Shown here piece by piece: positions 1-13,433 of a stretch of DNA of 64,000 bases (positions within the stretch are counted from its first letter, which is position 1; each line of letters starts with the position of its first letter). Source of the DNA: Linyphia triangularis (lineage: Eukaryota; Arthropoda; Arachnida; Araneae; Linyphiidae); assembly GCA_963978545.1 (NCBI GenBank), contig OZ021723.1, positions 3,472,001 through 3,536,000 of the forward strand, in the 5' to 3' direction. The position numbers and the translations under genes were made by a program. Below the pieces are notes generated by a model that saw nothing but the letters and a program-made list of their open reading frames with translations, did not search any database and was not told the DNA's origin.

Positions 1-699
1 GACTCAATCGTATAACAAAAACACTCGTAAAAATTAAATAGTGTAAGAAAAATAGCTGAGTTTTGTGATTGAACAAAATTTAATTTGCTCATTAAATTTA
101 GATAAATTTAATTTTTAAATGGTAAATTCTTTAACTATAGATCTAAAGAAGACACATATATCGTGTTGAAATTAAAATTGAAACAAAAAGTTTAAAATTT
201 TGCTTGTGAAAATATTGTACTTGCATTGGTAATAGATAAGAGAAATGCAAACTTCGTGCAAACGTCAACTTTCGATTAATCGCTAAGAAATTTGGGATTT
301 CAGATTTAAAAAATTGACACGGGGTAAGGTACTACACTTAATAAAGTATAAATGAGCGAAAATTCAAGTGTCTAGGTGGAATTTTGAAAAATCGACTTCT
401 GGCCAGCTTTTAGAGGCAAATACCCCAGTGTGAGACGTCAGGAACATTAACACAAAAACTATTAAAGAAAAATGCCTAAAATTTTTAACATAAATTCTTA
501 ATAATATATTACACAATTTAAGTGTAGCATTTTTAAATATTTTGTTTTGTTTCCTGAATTAAAACAAAAAGATCTGACATTCTATAGAATTTTCTAAAAT
601 TGTCATTTTTGTTAGAAATAAAACTGTATAAAATCTCTAATTTCGAAAATGTCAAAAAATTCTACTCTCAAATTATATAATATACTGGTAAGAATATAT

Positions 700-1033
700 T
701 GTTATGATTTTTTCTCAAGGGAAGTGATGACGCAGTTTCATTAAATTAAAACTATAATTTATTCTTCCTTCAAAGTCGTGCAAAACTTCTCCGAATAACA
801 GAACCAATTCCTATCTAGATTCAATACAATCTTCGGTACGTACAAATCCTAACACAACGATAAATCAGGCACCGTGAAAGTAAACAAATATCCGATGCTT
901 CAATACTCGACTAATCTAGCAAATGATGCTCGACTAATCTCTCAATTATAGAAATGTCTAGCAAAATCCAGTTAACCAATCACGTGCCTCGAAATTTCCC
1001 GATTGATTTTGATGTTGGCAGTTTTTTCTAACA
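700..1033 (-). mobile_element. probable solo LTR
   Basis: On the minus strand the 334-bp segment begins TGTTAG and ends ATAACA, so it has TG…CA ends inside a short inverted TGTTA/TAACA. AATAAA lies at 763-758, near the expected R region. The flanks TATAT (695-699) and TATAC (1034-1038) could be a 5-bp duplication with one mismatch. There is no second LTR or internal coding region in reach. Confidence 0.55.
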
Positions 1034-1134
1034 TATACGCTGATAACAAATAAAATAAACTAAAATAGAACATTAAAATAAATGCCACCATTTACAAATA
1101 TATACAGAAACTTTGTGTAACAATGTGGTAAGAG

Positions 1135-1869
1135 GACTCAGTACCTTAAAAATAAAAATATATCGATTTTGAGATTTTATTTTATGTTACTCTATGTATT
1201 TTTCCTTTCCATTGATGTATTACTTTTTTCTCTCATGAAATTAGAAGTATGTTATACTTTGTTTTAAAAAAGCAAATTATCCAGGTTAACTACACTAGCC
1301 TTTTACATTTAACTTTGATTTTCTCTATAAGTGATATTTTAAACTTCAATATACCTTTTCCAACTAACTAATACAGATATACCAGTAATATTTTTATTAA
1401 ATTGTAGTACATAACTTACAGATTAAACGGAGCTTAAAATTTGGTAAGAAATATTAACAGAATTTTTCTTATAATAATTTAATCAATTTTCCTAAACTTT
1501 TGGGAGAAAAACCTCTTATTATTTACAAAGATTTTTCATTTAAAAATAATTAAGAATACAACAGGAAATGTTTTAACCACCGTTTAATGCACAGGTTATG
1601 TACTACAATTTAATAAAAAAAAAATGCTGGTATATCTCTAGTTAGTTAGAAAAGTTACATTGAAGTTTAAAATATCATGTGTAGAGAACATTAAAGTCAA
1701 AGGTAAAAGTCTTATATAGGGGTCGAAAGTTGTCCTTTTTTGAACAAAATGTAACGTATTTCTAATTTTAGTAGAAGCAAATCTAATGAATCAATAGAAA
1801 GGCAAAGAAACATAGAATAACATGAAATAAAAAAATAAAAACCGATTAATATTTTTAGGGTACTGATTC
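1135..1869. mobile_element. 735-bp full-length palindromic (fold-back, MITE-like) element
   Basis: The ends are GACTCAGTACCTTAAAAAT (1135) and its imperfect complement ATTTTTAGGGTACTGATTC (ends 1869). Pairing continues inward: TTATGTTACTCTATGT with ACATAGAATAACATGAA, then a second strong block, TTGTAGTACATAAC (about 1402) with GTTATGTACTACAA (about 1597). No open frame is present. Confidence 0.75.
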
Positions 1870-2469
1870 CCCTTCAAAATTTTAGTCATTTACCTTTAAT
1901 AATTTTTGAGTTTATTGTTTCTTACGTATCCAAAATTTCTGTTTGGAGCTGTGAACCGTTAAAGTTGAAAACAATAATACAAACTGATGCACAACACTTT
2001 TTTAAAAATGTAATAAAAATACCTCTAATTTTAAGAGATTAAAACTTTTTTCACCATCGGATTCAAAATTGTTTGCAGTTTATTTTCTTACAATATTAAT
2101 CTCAAAATTGATTTTATGACTTTCTTAAACTCCGACTCGTCTTAAGTGTTTATTTATGTATTTAGTTTTCTATCTCATCATATCATAGCAATTTTGAAAT
2201 CAAACATTAAATCATAGAAATACAAAATGTTGTCCCTCAACTGGGGAAGTTTATAAACATTTGGGTTCTATGAAACTATTTTATATGAATTTTCTATCAA
2301 AATGTCTTTATCAATAAAAATATTTTTTCATCTTCAACAACATTCAAGCATCCCTTTCAGCGCATTTTACTAGCCAAAGGAGAAAAATCCGCTGAACATT
2401 TAACGGTAAACAACAACTAATTAATTTTTAAGATGGACATTTTTTTTTTATTATTAATACCGCGTATTT

Positions 2470-3125
2470 GAATAAAAAACCTTGGGGCGTGGAACATCGT
2501 AGAGTTTTCAATTACACATTAATATTGGCTATTGCATTAAAACTTGAAATGGTGTTATTTACTGTTTTCATATTTTCACTCATTTATATTCAAATGGCCA
2601 GTTTGGAGAGACTTTTGGCAATAATTTTTACACGGGCAAACAAACCCTGCCAAGATGGCGAAATTGTCAACGTTATTCGATAGACATTACATTGTCTTTT
2701 CTTGTGCGTAAAGCAGATTAAAGTCCTTCGTTGATGGGCTATGCTCAAGGACAGAAAGCTCTGTGTTAAAGGCACTCGTTTTTCAACTTTTTGTGCTTTT
2801 ATGGAATTTCTACTGGAGTTTCGAAGGTGGGTGTGATTAGAACACCTTAAAAGGCATTAGAGAAGAAATTTTAATTAAAATCGTTCTAGCTGTTTTTTAG
2901 CAATTGCTGAAAGGCATGATTTTTTCATGATTTTAACCTTATGCGCATGCACGATTTTGACTAAAACCTTAATAGTAGGTCCCATGTCCACCACTAATCC
3001 ATACAAAAAATTTGAACATTGTAGGTCAGTTTGTTCGGGGGTCATGCTGGCTACACAGACTTACATTTTTCTATACCATTTTTTTTAAAATCAGGGTGTT
3101 CCAAAACGTGGAGAAATGCAACAAA
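2470..3125 (-). repeat. interspersed family A, copy 1
   Basis: Read on the minus strand it shares with the copies at 32.4, 45.0, 55.8 and 63.5 kb the motifs CCACGTTTTGGAACA, GCGCATAAGGTT, TTTTTAGCAATTGCTGAAA and the terminal TGTTCCACGCCCC. It appears to be the longest copy here. No protein is encoded. Confidence 0.75.
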
Positions 3126-3594
3126 AAATAATAATTTTTTTTTTTGACCGAACGATATACTTTCATACTCTATGCTAACATATGGTTAAATGAAAGTAAA
3201 AAACGAAAAGACTTTGTTGAGAAAATCCATTTCTTTGAGTTTTACTCATTCAAAATTTATAAGTTGATTATAAAAACTCCTAAAAATTTAAAAAAAATAG
3301 TTATTGCATGAAAACTGTTACATTTATTGATATCCGATTATTTTTAATGGTAGCCATTTCTTACTACCTTTTGTTCAACTTTTGAACTTTATAATTTGAT
3401 ACACTGTGATTTATACTGGTCTTCGAAGTTTCAAACAAGTCTTCGAAGGTAAAAACTCTGTCCTTGCTCCTGATCCTTGATACTTCGGTTAACAGAAGCT
3501 ATATCAAGTGTTACAAAGGAAATTTGAGTAGCACTGCGGTATTGATCAATGTCGGAAACAGAAGTTCTGAGATTGGTCAGTTCACACTGGACCT

Positions 3595-3860
3595 CGAGTA
3601 TCGTTTCAAAATATACGATTTTTTTTTTTAAATATAAACAAGTCAAAACATCACAAACCTATTTTGTACCCCTTGGTCCTTTCTTAAAACACTGTATTTC
3701 AATTTTAAATCTCTGTATCAATATTTAAAAACTCCCAGTACATTTTACCCAGTTTTGAGCGAGATTTGCCAAGATCCCTAGCAACCGTCCACCTCGTAAT
3801 TGGCCAGTGTCAAACCGTTATTAGACAACGGATTTGTGCTACTCGGTAATATGTAGCGTG
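3595..3860 (+). repeat. interspersed family G, copy 1
   Basis: ATATACGATTTTTTTTTTTA, TGAGCGAGATTTGCCAAGA, ATTGGCCAGTGTCAAA and ATTTGTGCTACTCGGTA recur in the same order at 21435-21675. Confidence 0.65.
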
Positions 3861-3966
3861 AAATGGTTAACAATTTATAAATTCTCAGAGTTACAAAAGG
3901 AATGTACTTTGAACTAGACTTAAAGTGATTTATGTTCATACGGAGCTCTTTACATTTTCAAAAAAG

Positions 3967-3968
<2 letters not shown>

Positions 3969-4041
<73 letters not shown>
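3969..4041. repeat. (AT)n microsatellite
   Basis: About 36 uninterrupted AT units. Confidence 0.99.
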
Positions 4042-4043
<2 letters not shown>

Positions 4044-4739
4044 CGAATTACTATTGCTAGAATAGCTCCACCCGGATTGTTTTGATGGTGGTGGTTGCTA
4101 TAGCGAGACATTTCGATTTAGATTAAGAGTGAAGTAAGCAGGAAAATGGCGCCCAAAAGTTTGCACTTGAAAATATACGGACACCTTCCTTCCTTCTGTA
4201 TTCAACTGTGAAAGTGTGCCTACTAAATGTGTTTCCGTGGCAAATGACAACGCCAGACAACATGTCGGGAGCCATCCTTGTGATAAATAGACAGTATACT
4301 ACTTTCGCGCGATATTTTTATTTAATCCAAACAGGAATTTCTGCTCACCCTGTATTATGAGGAGATTATATTGTCACGTTCCAAAACTTACCAATCAAGA
4401 TTAAACGTCATTTTCACTTGTATTAATTCCCTTAGTAAAGTGAAATAGGGGGATTTCCTTGGAGATATGTCTGTATTTTTGTACTATGAATTTATCTTCA
4501 ACATTTATTTTTACAGGAACATTTTTGGAAGAATGTTGTTGTACTTGATTACCCAAAGCATTGACTGGTCACCTTATTTCCCAGACTCCCTTCTAATCCA
4601 TACGTTAGAATTCTTATGTATGGCTTAACTTGAAGGAAATGGTCTATAAGTAGAATCCTACGCCTTTATATGACTTCTGAAAATGAATATCGAGAATGAA
4701 ATATTGGCCATCCTAACAGACGCTCTCATGCAAATCATG

Positions 4740-4907
4740 GTTGGTTGTTTTCAGATTATCTGGCGCAGTCAGCAACACGAGGGCTATAATGCGCCGAAAC
4801 ATTCGTCATTAGACAAGCCAACGTACATTTACAAACACCCATGCCTAACACGGGACTCGAACCCGCAACCTCGTGGTCTTGAAGCTAGCCCGCTAACCAC
4901 TATACCG
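4740..4907 (-). mobile_element. tRNA-derived SINE, copy 1
   Basis: Read on the minus strand it begins with a tRNA-like head: an A-box-like TAGTGGTTAGCGGG and a B box GGTTCGAGTCC (plus coordinates 4853-4863). A tRNA-unrelated body and an AACCAACC tail follow. The flanks CATGCAAATCATG (4727-4739) and CATGCAAGTCATG (4908-4920) form a 13-bp target-site duplication with one mismatch. The plus-strand open frame over it is not a gene. Confidence 0.9.
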
Positions 4908-5198
4908 CATGCAAGTCATGACCAATTTAAATGTCTGTTTGAGAGGAATAATTGGGGCGGGTGGCAAACACATTGAAGTTGTGGTTATGTAAATTCTAAG
5001 TCATATACTTTGTAATCTCCTTATTCTACCCTGTATATTTCTCCATGTACATGTCTAATAAAGTCTTATGCTTTATTGAACAATACACTAGGTATACCCT
5101 GTATACTCCACTGTTTTAAGATCACTTATTAATGCGTACAAGAAATGCGAATTTATTTATGTATCCCATTAGTATTTATTTGTAATAAATCACAGCTA

Positions 5199-5608
5199 AA
5201 GTTTAGATACAGGAGATACATAGAACTGTCCCGTTCAATTTGAATAGTTCCTTTGTGTACTTAAATGGAATGTTTTAGAATATTCATCCGAAACCGAAAA
5301 CAAGTCATGTCGAAAATATAAGAAAAGTTATAAAAAGTTAGTTATAGAAGATGCATGGAACTGCCCCGTTCAACTCGAATAGTTCCTTTGTGTACTTGAA
5401 TGGAATATTCTTGAGCATTCATCCGAAACTGGAAACAAGTCAAGTCGAAAATATAGGAAAAGTTATAAAAGGTTAGATACAGAAGATACATAGAACTGCC
5501 CGTTCAATTTGAATAGTTCTCGAGTGTACTTGAATGGAATATTCTAGAACATTCATCCGGAAACAAGTCAAGTCGGAAATATAGAAAAAAATTATGAATG
5601 GTTTGATA
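5199..5608 (+). repeat. three tandem units of 135 bp
   Basis: AGAACTGTCCCGTTCAA-type starts recur at 5221, 5356 and 5491, exactly 135 bp apart. Each unit holds GAATAGTTC, GTACTTGAATGGAATATTC, CATTCATCCG and AACAAGTCAAGTCG. The third unit has small deletions. No reading frame is conserved between units. Confidence 0.9.
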
Positions 5609-6566
5609 CAATCAGAATTGAAAAGAAACTAAATAGTCTTAAAAATTATCCCCTGTGAAATTTGAATTCCCGACTTGCAATTACCATTCCAGTGTTGAAC
5701 CTCAAGAGTAATTAAGCCTAAATCCTGAGTTCAAAAGTGCAGCATTATCTGACAAAGCTGATTGTGCACTATATCTCTTCCTTGGGATGATTACTAGTAT
5801 TAAATTCATAAAATCGTATTGCTGAGAGTTATTTATAAGTAGTTAGCCACAACAACTATACTACTAAAGTTGAATGAACTTCATCATTTAGTCACTCAAA
5901 TAGTTATTTGAATTTTTTTTATTTTTTTATTTAAATAACTCAAAATTAAAAAAGAATCTTCTTCGAGTGGGCATTAATAGGATAATTTATTGTGTTTAGA
6001 GTAAGCAAACGATTATATTTTGTCGTCCTTTAACCACATGTTCAGAAATGCAGTGTCGAAGAATTTTGACCGTGTATCGATTAATCGATTGACGCGATAC
6101 AAGATTCTTCTGATCCATTCACCTCTTTCCCAACCATTTCTTATATTGGCAGTCCGAATTGATTCCTGCTTCTCTTCCAAAAGATATTCATCCAGTAAGA
6201 TAAAAATGCGACGGTGACAAATTGAACGCTCTTTATAATCCCTGGTGATTCATCTCGGGATATTCCAAGAATTTAGGAGTCTCGGAATACGGAATGAAGG
6301 CGGAGAAAAGTAATTGCGCTATGTTAGGTGATATATGAATAGAATGATTGGATTTTATTGGAAATGGAATCACTTCAAATTTGTTTTTTTTATGAATGAT
6401 GAACTTGTTTTTTATTGGGTAAATTGGATGGATATAAATATGGTTAGTAAATTGGGCTCATCACTATTTTGAAAGAGTTTAAATAATGCATTTTTATTTC
6501 AAATAAACTTCAGATCTATAATTTTAGAAGTAGGGCATAGGGGAATATCAAAAATGTTTATGTAAT

Positions 6567-6868
<302 letters not shown>

Positions 6869-7604
6869 AATTGAGGGATCTATTGTATGTATCCATATGT
6901 AATAATTTATATATATTTGTATATATGCGTTTATGTATATATGTACAAATGCACTCATGCATGTTACCGTCTAAATGTACTTTACTACACAAATAAAAAG
7001 TGTAATTAAATAATTATTTCTTGAGATACGGCACTTTTCTATCACATTTATTTGGATAACAATTCTAATGTTACGTTGATACGTCACTGAGAGTTCACTA
7101 TGAATTTAAAAATAGTACAACAGTATAGCCCAAAATATTCTTAAAAAACATACCAAGTATTAATATTGATTTGTAAGAATTAACATCGGAAAACTTGTTT
7201 TGCCAAGATTGTTTTTATTGGATTATTTCAAACAGAGATTTAATGGTTCAAAATTATGATCATATGTATTGAAATGTAAATACTCGACATCACGTTGATT
7301 TTAAAGGGGAAAAGTCCTCTATACCTCCAATTATTGATCGAAAATATGTACGTATTCATAAATTTAGTTCTGAAGACTATGCGGAGTATTCGTTATATTA
7401 TAATAGTATATCTGATCTAGAACTCATTCGAAATTCACGAATGTCTTTTAAAAAAACTATGAAAAAAATTATGTAACACGACAATATCCTTTATAAACTC
7501 CAATTATAAAAACAAAAACTTGTCAATTATTCTTTAATCGTAAACAAATGTATTACAGTCCGTCCAAAGTTGCAATTGTAAAGGCAATAGAGTAAATTCG
7601 ACAA

Positions 7605-7715
7605 TGAAAGACAATCTGTATTGTATGTGAAAGACAATCTGTATTGTATGTGAAAGACAATCTGTATTGTATGTGAAAGACAATCTGTATTGTATGTGAA
7701 AGACAATCTGTATTG
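7605..7715 (+). repeat. 23-bp tandem repeat, about five units
   Basis: GAAAGACAATCTGTATTGTA repeats with a period of 23 bp. The minus-strand open frame over it is repeat translation. Confidence 0.95.
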
Positions 7716-7774
7716 TAATCTGCATTGTATTTATTTATATGAGTTCTAATTCAAAAAATTACTAATTGTCTGGG

Positions 7775-8235
7775 TATGTCGTTGATGGGCAAATCTGCTG
7801 AGGCCTAATTAACCTCCTTTCCATCATCCAATGGGTCTGAAACTTGGAAGATAGATTCGATGTCTTTAACAATGAATTCGATCAAACTTAAGTGGATGTC
7901 ACTGTCAGTAAAACGTCGCTTTTATGGAATACCAATAAACCATCTTCTGTCATCCAATCGCTCAGAAATAGCATTTAATCGATTATTGAAGAAACTCTTT
8001 CCATTTGCCGAAATTGCTTTAATAAACAAATAATAAATTGTTTTAATCAGAATAAATAGATATTTAGATATGAGTGCATAAATTCACATTCATTTTTAAT
8101 GAATAAATTTTGAAAAGTGGTTTACCGCATGTTTTGCTGATAGAGATATTTTTAATATTTAAAAATAGATGCCAACACCAAGCACATGCTAGCAACAGAA
8201 ACGGTGCTTTGCTAATGAATATCAAAATTGGCATT
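7775..8235 (+). repeat. interspersed family H, copy 1
   Basis: CATCATCCAATGGGTCTGAA, ACTTGGAAGATAGATT, GTCGCTTTTATGGAATA, TTTTGCTGATAGAGAT and TAATGAATATCAAAATTG are collinear with the copy at 56.7 kb. It runs straight into the Helitron-like tandem units. Confidence 0.7.
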
Positions 8236-8249
8236 GCATATAAAGGATT

Positions 8250-9363
8250 TAGAATAAAAACTTTATTATAGGTTAATTAATTAATAAATATGTTACAAAA
8301 CGATTTCTAATAGGGCAACAGCTCTGAAATTTTCAAAATAATTAGTTTTGGCCTTTTAATTGGAATTTTGTAAAACAGAATTTTAAATTCTTATTTTGTT
8401 CTTTTTAAATTAATTAATTAATATTTTATAAAAAGATTTCTAATAGGGTTACAGCTCTGAAACTTTCAACACAAGCAATTTCGGCCTTCTAATTTGACTT
8501 TTGAAAAACATAATCTTAAATTTTTATTTAGTTTCTTTTTAATAAATTAATTAATATTTTACAAAAGCTCTAAAGGTACAGCTCTAAAATTTTCCAACAT
8601 AAGTAGTTTTAGCCTTCTAATACTTTAGAAAAACAGAATTTAAAATTTTTGATTAGTTCGTTGTTAATTAATTTTTGTAATTAATTAACATATATTTTTC
8701 AAAACGATTTCAAATTGGGCTTTTTTAACATAAGTAGTTGTGGCCTCTAATTGGATTTTTTAAGAAGAGAATTTAATTTTTTTTTTTTTTTTTTTTTAAT
8801 TAATTAACAAATATTTGACAAAACGATTTGTAACTGGGCTACATTTCCGAAATTTTCAACACAAGTTGTTTTGGCCTATTAATTGGACTGACAAAAATAA
8901 TGTTAAAATTTTAATTTGTTTTTTAATTAATTTTTTAATTAATTTTTTTATTTATTTTTTCACAAAAAGCGACTTCTAATAGGCCTAGAGCTCTGAAAGT
9001 TTCAACATAAGTTGTTTTTGGCTTCTAATTTTGCTTTCCACAAACACATGTTAAAATAATCTTAAATGGGTGTTGTATTATTGTATTAACGGGGATTTTT
9101 TTCTCGACAAGGGAGAGGCTTCCAGTATTAAGGCCTTACGTAGCAATTATAGATTTTAGTGAGTGAAGCGAGCTCATGCTTACGCAGTAATGAACCTTTC
9201 AGCGAACGAAACGAGCTCGATTTTGCGTAGCGATGAACCTTCCTGCGAGCGAAGAGTCCGAAACTGGGTCCTATACACGAATGACAAATTTCCGCAACGC
9301 GACGCCTCACAGCTAGCAAAAATATTGTTAAAATTTCGTTGCGAAGCATGGGTATTCAGCTAG
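8250..9363 (+). mobile_element. Helitron-like non-autonomous element, internal units and 3' end
   Basis: About six diverged units of 130-150 bp (8250-9060) each hold AGCTCTGAAA-TTTCAACATAAG, TAGTTTTGGCCTTCTAATTG and a TTAATTAATTAATATTTT spacer. A shared 3' segment follows with repeated GTGAGTGAAGCGAGCT / GCGAACGAAACGAGCT motifs. The element ends GCGAAGCATGGGTATTCAGC-TAG, with CTAG at 9360-9363 followed by T. Helitrons typically end CTRR and insert between A and T. The same 3' segment and units occur at 46.8-47.6 kb, where the TC start is preserved. No Rep/helicase coding is present. Confidence 0.7.
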
Positions 9364-9366
9364 TAT

Positions 9367-9552
9367 TGGTTGGTTGGTTGTTTTCAGATTATCTGGCGCC
9401 GTCAGCAACACGAGGGCTATAATGCGCCGAAACATTCATCATTAGAAAAGCCAACATACATTTACAAACACCCATGTCTAACGCGGGACTCGAACCCGCA
9501 ACCTCGTGACCTAGAAGATAGTATGCTAACCACTCTACCGTTTGGTCCGCGT
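9367..9552 (-). mobile_element. tRNA-derived SINE, copy 2
   Basis: Same family as copies 1 and 3, with the B box GGTTCGAGTCC on the minus strand near 9490 and an AACCAACCAACC tail at the low-coordinate end. It starts within a few bases of the Helitron-like end at 9363. CTAGTATT on the left and CTAGTAATT (9559-9567) on the right may be the target duplication. That is weaker evidence than in the other copies. Confidence 0.85.
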
Positions 9553-9599
9553 ATACTACTAGTAATTCATATTTTAAAAGAATGTGACTAAACATGTCA

Positions 9600-9836
9600 A
9601 TAGTTATGAGACTCTAAAATTTCAAATTTTTTTTTAATATAGATATTGTAATTGTAATTGTTTTGCAATGGAAGGTTTAGAAATAAAAAATGCTAAAATA
9701 CAGATTCTCTTTCATTGTGAAACATATTATGTTACTTTTACAACTTTTACCTGTGACTATAGTTTTGAGACGGACTTGTAAAAAATTATATTTAAAAGTC
9801 TCTAGAGGATCGCGAAATTTACTATCATTTCCATAC

Positions 9837-9867
<31 letters not shown>

Positions 9868-10262
9868 GTTAATAAATAGTGTTTACTCTTGACAATATTG
9901 TAATCATATAGAAGTTATTTATACAAAATGCTATTTTAATAGTGATATCAGATATCTTGATTCATTTGACTAGAAATTGTTAAGGTATCCCATTACGTTG
10001 AAAAGTCAATTTTGAAAGAAATTTCTAAAATTATTTTGATTGCACAATGTTATTGCCTAAAATATCTAGTTTACAAAAGATTCTTCACTTTTAGTGTGGG
10101 TCAATTAAAACAAAAGTAAGGGTAAATGGTGTAAGGACAGATACTTGTAAAATGAGGATATTTTAAACTTAAAACGCTTTTTTCTCGTAGATTTAATTTG
10201 ATGCATAAATTCTTATATTTGAAAAATAATAGCTATAAAGGTTATAAATAAATTCTTCAACT

Positions 10263-10302
<40 letters not shown>

Positions 10303-11060
10303 TGGACTGTTATCTAGAGGTTATATTAAAAAAAATGAATAAAATATTTGTTAACATATAATTATGAAGTGTTACTTTAAGAATAACACTTTAAAAATTT
10401 TGAAAATGAAGAAGTCATGTTTCGATGACGGTTAAAAAATGCATTCATTGAAGTTTTCTTTATTTTATTAATATATCCTTAGATATAAGTATGCAGTTTA
10501 ATTTGGTAGTATTATTTTATGAACAAGTTCAATAATTTTTTATTTAGCATTTTTTGAAGATTTTTGAAATATTCTTCAAAATTTCATACCAAATTACCAT
10601 TTTTATAAAATTATCAGAATATAATTAAAATTTTATTAATTTAATAATATAATAAACTTTTTTAAATATTCAAAATTTTTAGTATAATGGTACTTAAATC
10701 AATAGAAAATAAACTTTCACACCTGACTGATAATTAATAGCACATTTTTGATATCATATAATAGATCATATATCTATATTTCATGAACCATTATTATTTT
10801 AGAGCCTTTTTTTTTTTTTACCTGTCTTCCTTCCACAATTAAAAACCCTTATAAAAGTAAAATGGACCATCTCTCAAACATCATTAACTTGAATATCGTT
10901 TATTACCGTATTTCAAAAATATTGGAAAAACACAATGCAATTTTATCTTTTTGCATACATAATACATTTTTATCTTTTCTTACATTAAATCTTTTTGTTC
11001 ATAGCCACTTCGTATTTTGAGATATACTACGTAGGCACATTCATTTTGTTGAACTATAAA
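9600..11060. other. A+T-rich sequence without recognised genes
   Basis: Contains two poly-T runs and no open frame of convincing composition. Confidence 0.6.
10265..10301. repeat. poly-T run (37 bases)
   Basis: Uninterrupted T. Similar runs lie at 9841-9867, 12937-12964, 29825-29851, 63491-63521, and as A at 44994-45020 and 59005-59029. Confidence 0.98.
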
Positions 11061-11177
11061 TGAATGAACTATACTAAAGAGAATAATCATGCGAATTTTT
11101 GGGACGCGAATATCTTTTCAACCAACAGTACTTCAAACAAACTCGTCAAAGAAATAAAAAGCTATACTAAAAGGTGC

Positions 11178-11500
<323 letters not shown>

Positions 11501-12349
11501 ACTTTTAGATAAAGCGGTTTTTTTTTATTATCATTATTTGATGCTGCATTATACTTTAGTCGTTATTTTGCATTGTCAATATACAAATTCATTTTGAACT
11601 GCGTACTTGTCGATTGAGTTATATAAACTTATTGATTCACGCATCTACATATATAATTTTCTTCCGAGCCCGAATTCGGCTGTATTTCTGTGAGCTGAAT
11701 GGCAACAACTTCAAATATCCAATCACAATTCTTCTAAATATACTTTATGTACGAATTTCCAAATTCAGTAATCCTGCCAATCACAATATATCTTTTGAAA
11801 TTTGACAAATACATCTGGCAAAAGCCAACAACTTGGATTAGCTATATTTTGTTTTTCTTATTACTGATACAAATTATTGTATTGCCTATTTAAAACGTAT
11901 TGATATTAATATTTACGATGATGTAAGAATAAATAGATGCAAAGTGTGTACATTTCTTTTGGATTAGCATTTCGGATATATGGTGATAAAAACTGAACAA
12001 GTAATTTTCATTAAGAATATTAAGGTTTATATGCTCACACGCGCACAGATTGAATAAAAATTTCAGCATTCCGGATAAACCGAAATTAAAATAATAATAA
12101 TAATCTTTATCTAGTGTTCCGCCTCGAAGTCCAATAACAAAGCGGCAGACATGCAAGTGTATATTATTCTGACAGAGCTTAGGACCGTTTTCAGTCCCTC
12201 ACAGCTTAGCTTCTATTATAACTAGAACCCAGATTTTTTTTTGTCATTGTGTTGCCCAGCCTTAGTAGACGAAAAATAACATAATTGTTAACATTGAACA
12301 AGGGAACATGGTAAAAAAAATCTTTTGAAAATCGCCGAAGTCACCGGAA

Positions 12350-12520
12350 TTTTGTTCTTCTGATTCTTTTTCTTCTGATGATTCTTCTTATTCTTCTTTT
12401 TCTTTTGATGATTCTTCTGGTTCTGACAAAAACTTTAGCAAGGGCGACAGTCAAAACTATTTGATCGGTTTGACAAGTTTTTTTTTTTTTAATTCTTCTT
12501 CTTCTCAGCTTGATTAGAGG
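12350..12520 (+). repeat. degenerate TTC/TTCTGATGA-rich array
   Basis: TTCTTCTGATGATTCTTC-type units. The basic minus-strand open frame here (Arg/Ile/Lys-rich) is repeat translation. Confidence 0.85.
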
Positions 12521-12760
12521 AAGTGCCTTTTGTATGTTTTGATGGGTAGGAGGGGCTGTACCCCCTCCCCCTCCTGGTTTTGATCTCAATGCTTGGGAAT
12601 TTTAGACAGGCCTACAGCTTAAACGCTTTAATATATTCAAACTATTCTTCTTTTTATTCCTCTCATATTCATAAGAAGAAGTGCCTTTTGTATGAATTAA
12701 TGCGAAAGAGAGTCTGTAGTCCCCAGAAATGATCTCGGAAGTTGGGCATTTTAGCCCGAA
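12513..12760 (+). repeat. two diverged copies of an about 160-bp segment
   Basis: AAGTGCCTTTTGTATG occurs at about 12520 and again at about 12680. Each is followed by a CTGTA(C/G)CCCC/TCCCC stretch, TGATCTC and TTGGGAATTTTA or TTGGGCATTTTA. Confidence 0.6.
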
Positions 12761-12909
12761 TAATGATTGATTAAAACAGGTCAATGGATTTTGGATATTC
12801 ATCTTTTGCTCAATTTCAAGAAGTGACTTTAATACTTTATGTTAAGCTATTTAAGCAGTGTAATTAGAAAAAAGTAAAAATCCTTATTGCTTATTACTGA
12901 AAACATACT

Positions 12910-12935
12910 GCAAATTTCTCAATTTTGGCAGTGGT

Positions 12936-12968
<33 letters not shown>

Positions 12969-13135
12969 AATTATTGCCAAAAATATCACTAAACTGGCAT
13001 TTTTTTTTTAAGTATTGAAAATAAGAAAACAAAAATAGTAAATTACACTGATCCATGTCTAAGTCTAACTTAAATGCTGTGACCAGTATTAAAGGGTAAT
13101 TGAAAGTTTGTCCATGTCGCACACTCCTAGTCTGA
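12910..13135 (+). repeat. interspersed family A, copy 2 (3' part)
   Basis: A T-run, then AAAAATATCACTAAACTGGC, and finally ATTGAAAGTTTGTCCATGTCG and CACACTCCTAGT. This matches the last 200 bp of the copy ending at 32852. Confidence 0.65.
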
Positions 13136-13433
13136 ATTTTTATGATCAAGTGTGACTTTATTTCGTATTAAATATGTTGTGAGGTGATTACTTAAAGAGA
13201 CATTAGTCATATTATAGTAAAGTGGTAAGATTATATTGTCGTATTTGGTGATGGTTAAAACTGAATTTAAATGAATAAAATGCGATTAAGCTGTTTGGAA
13301 AAAAAAAAGTAATTTCACTTAATATGGTGAGTAACTGAAAACCTTGGCAAATTTTTAAGGGATTGTTATTTAATGAAAAAGATTAATGGAAAACAGCGCT
13401 CGACTGCAGTTAAGTTAGCAAACTCTACAAAAA

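Noticed and set aside
4853..4863. tRNA gene
   Set aside because: Only the internal promoter boxes are preserved. The acceptor stem does not close and the body continues as a SINE.
4683..4976. 97-codon frame with a similar protein at 9370-9591 and 62840-63067
   Set aside because: The similarity is due to the shared SINE, which has a tRNA-like promoter on the opposite strand and target duplications.
12341..12589. Arg/Ile/Lys-rich minus-strand frame
   Set aside because: Translation of a degenerate TTC-rich repeat.
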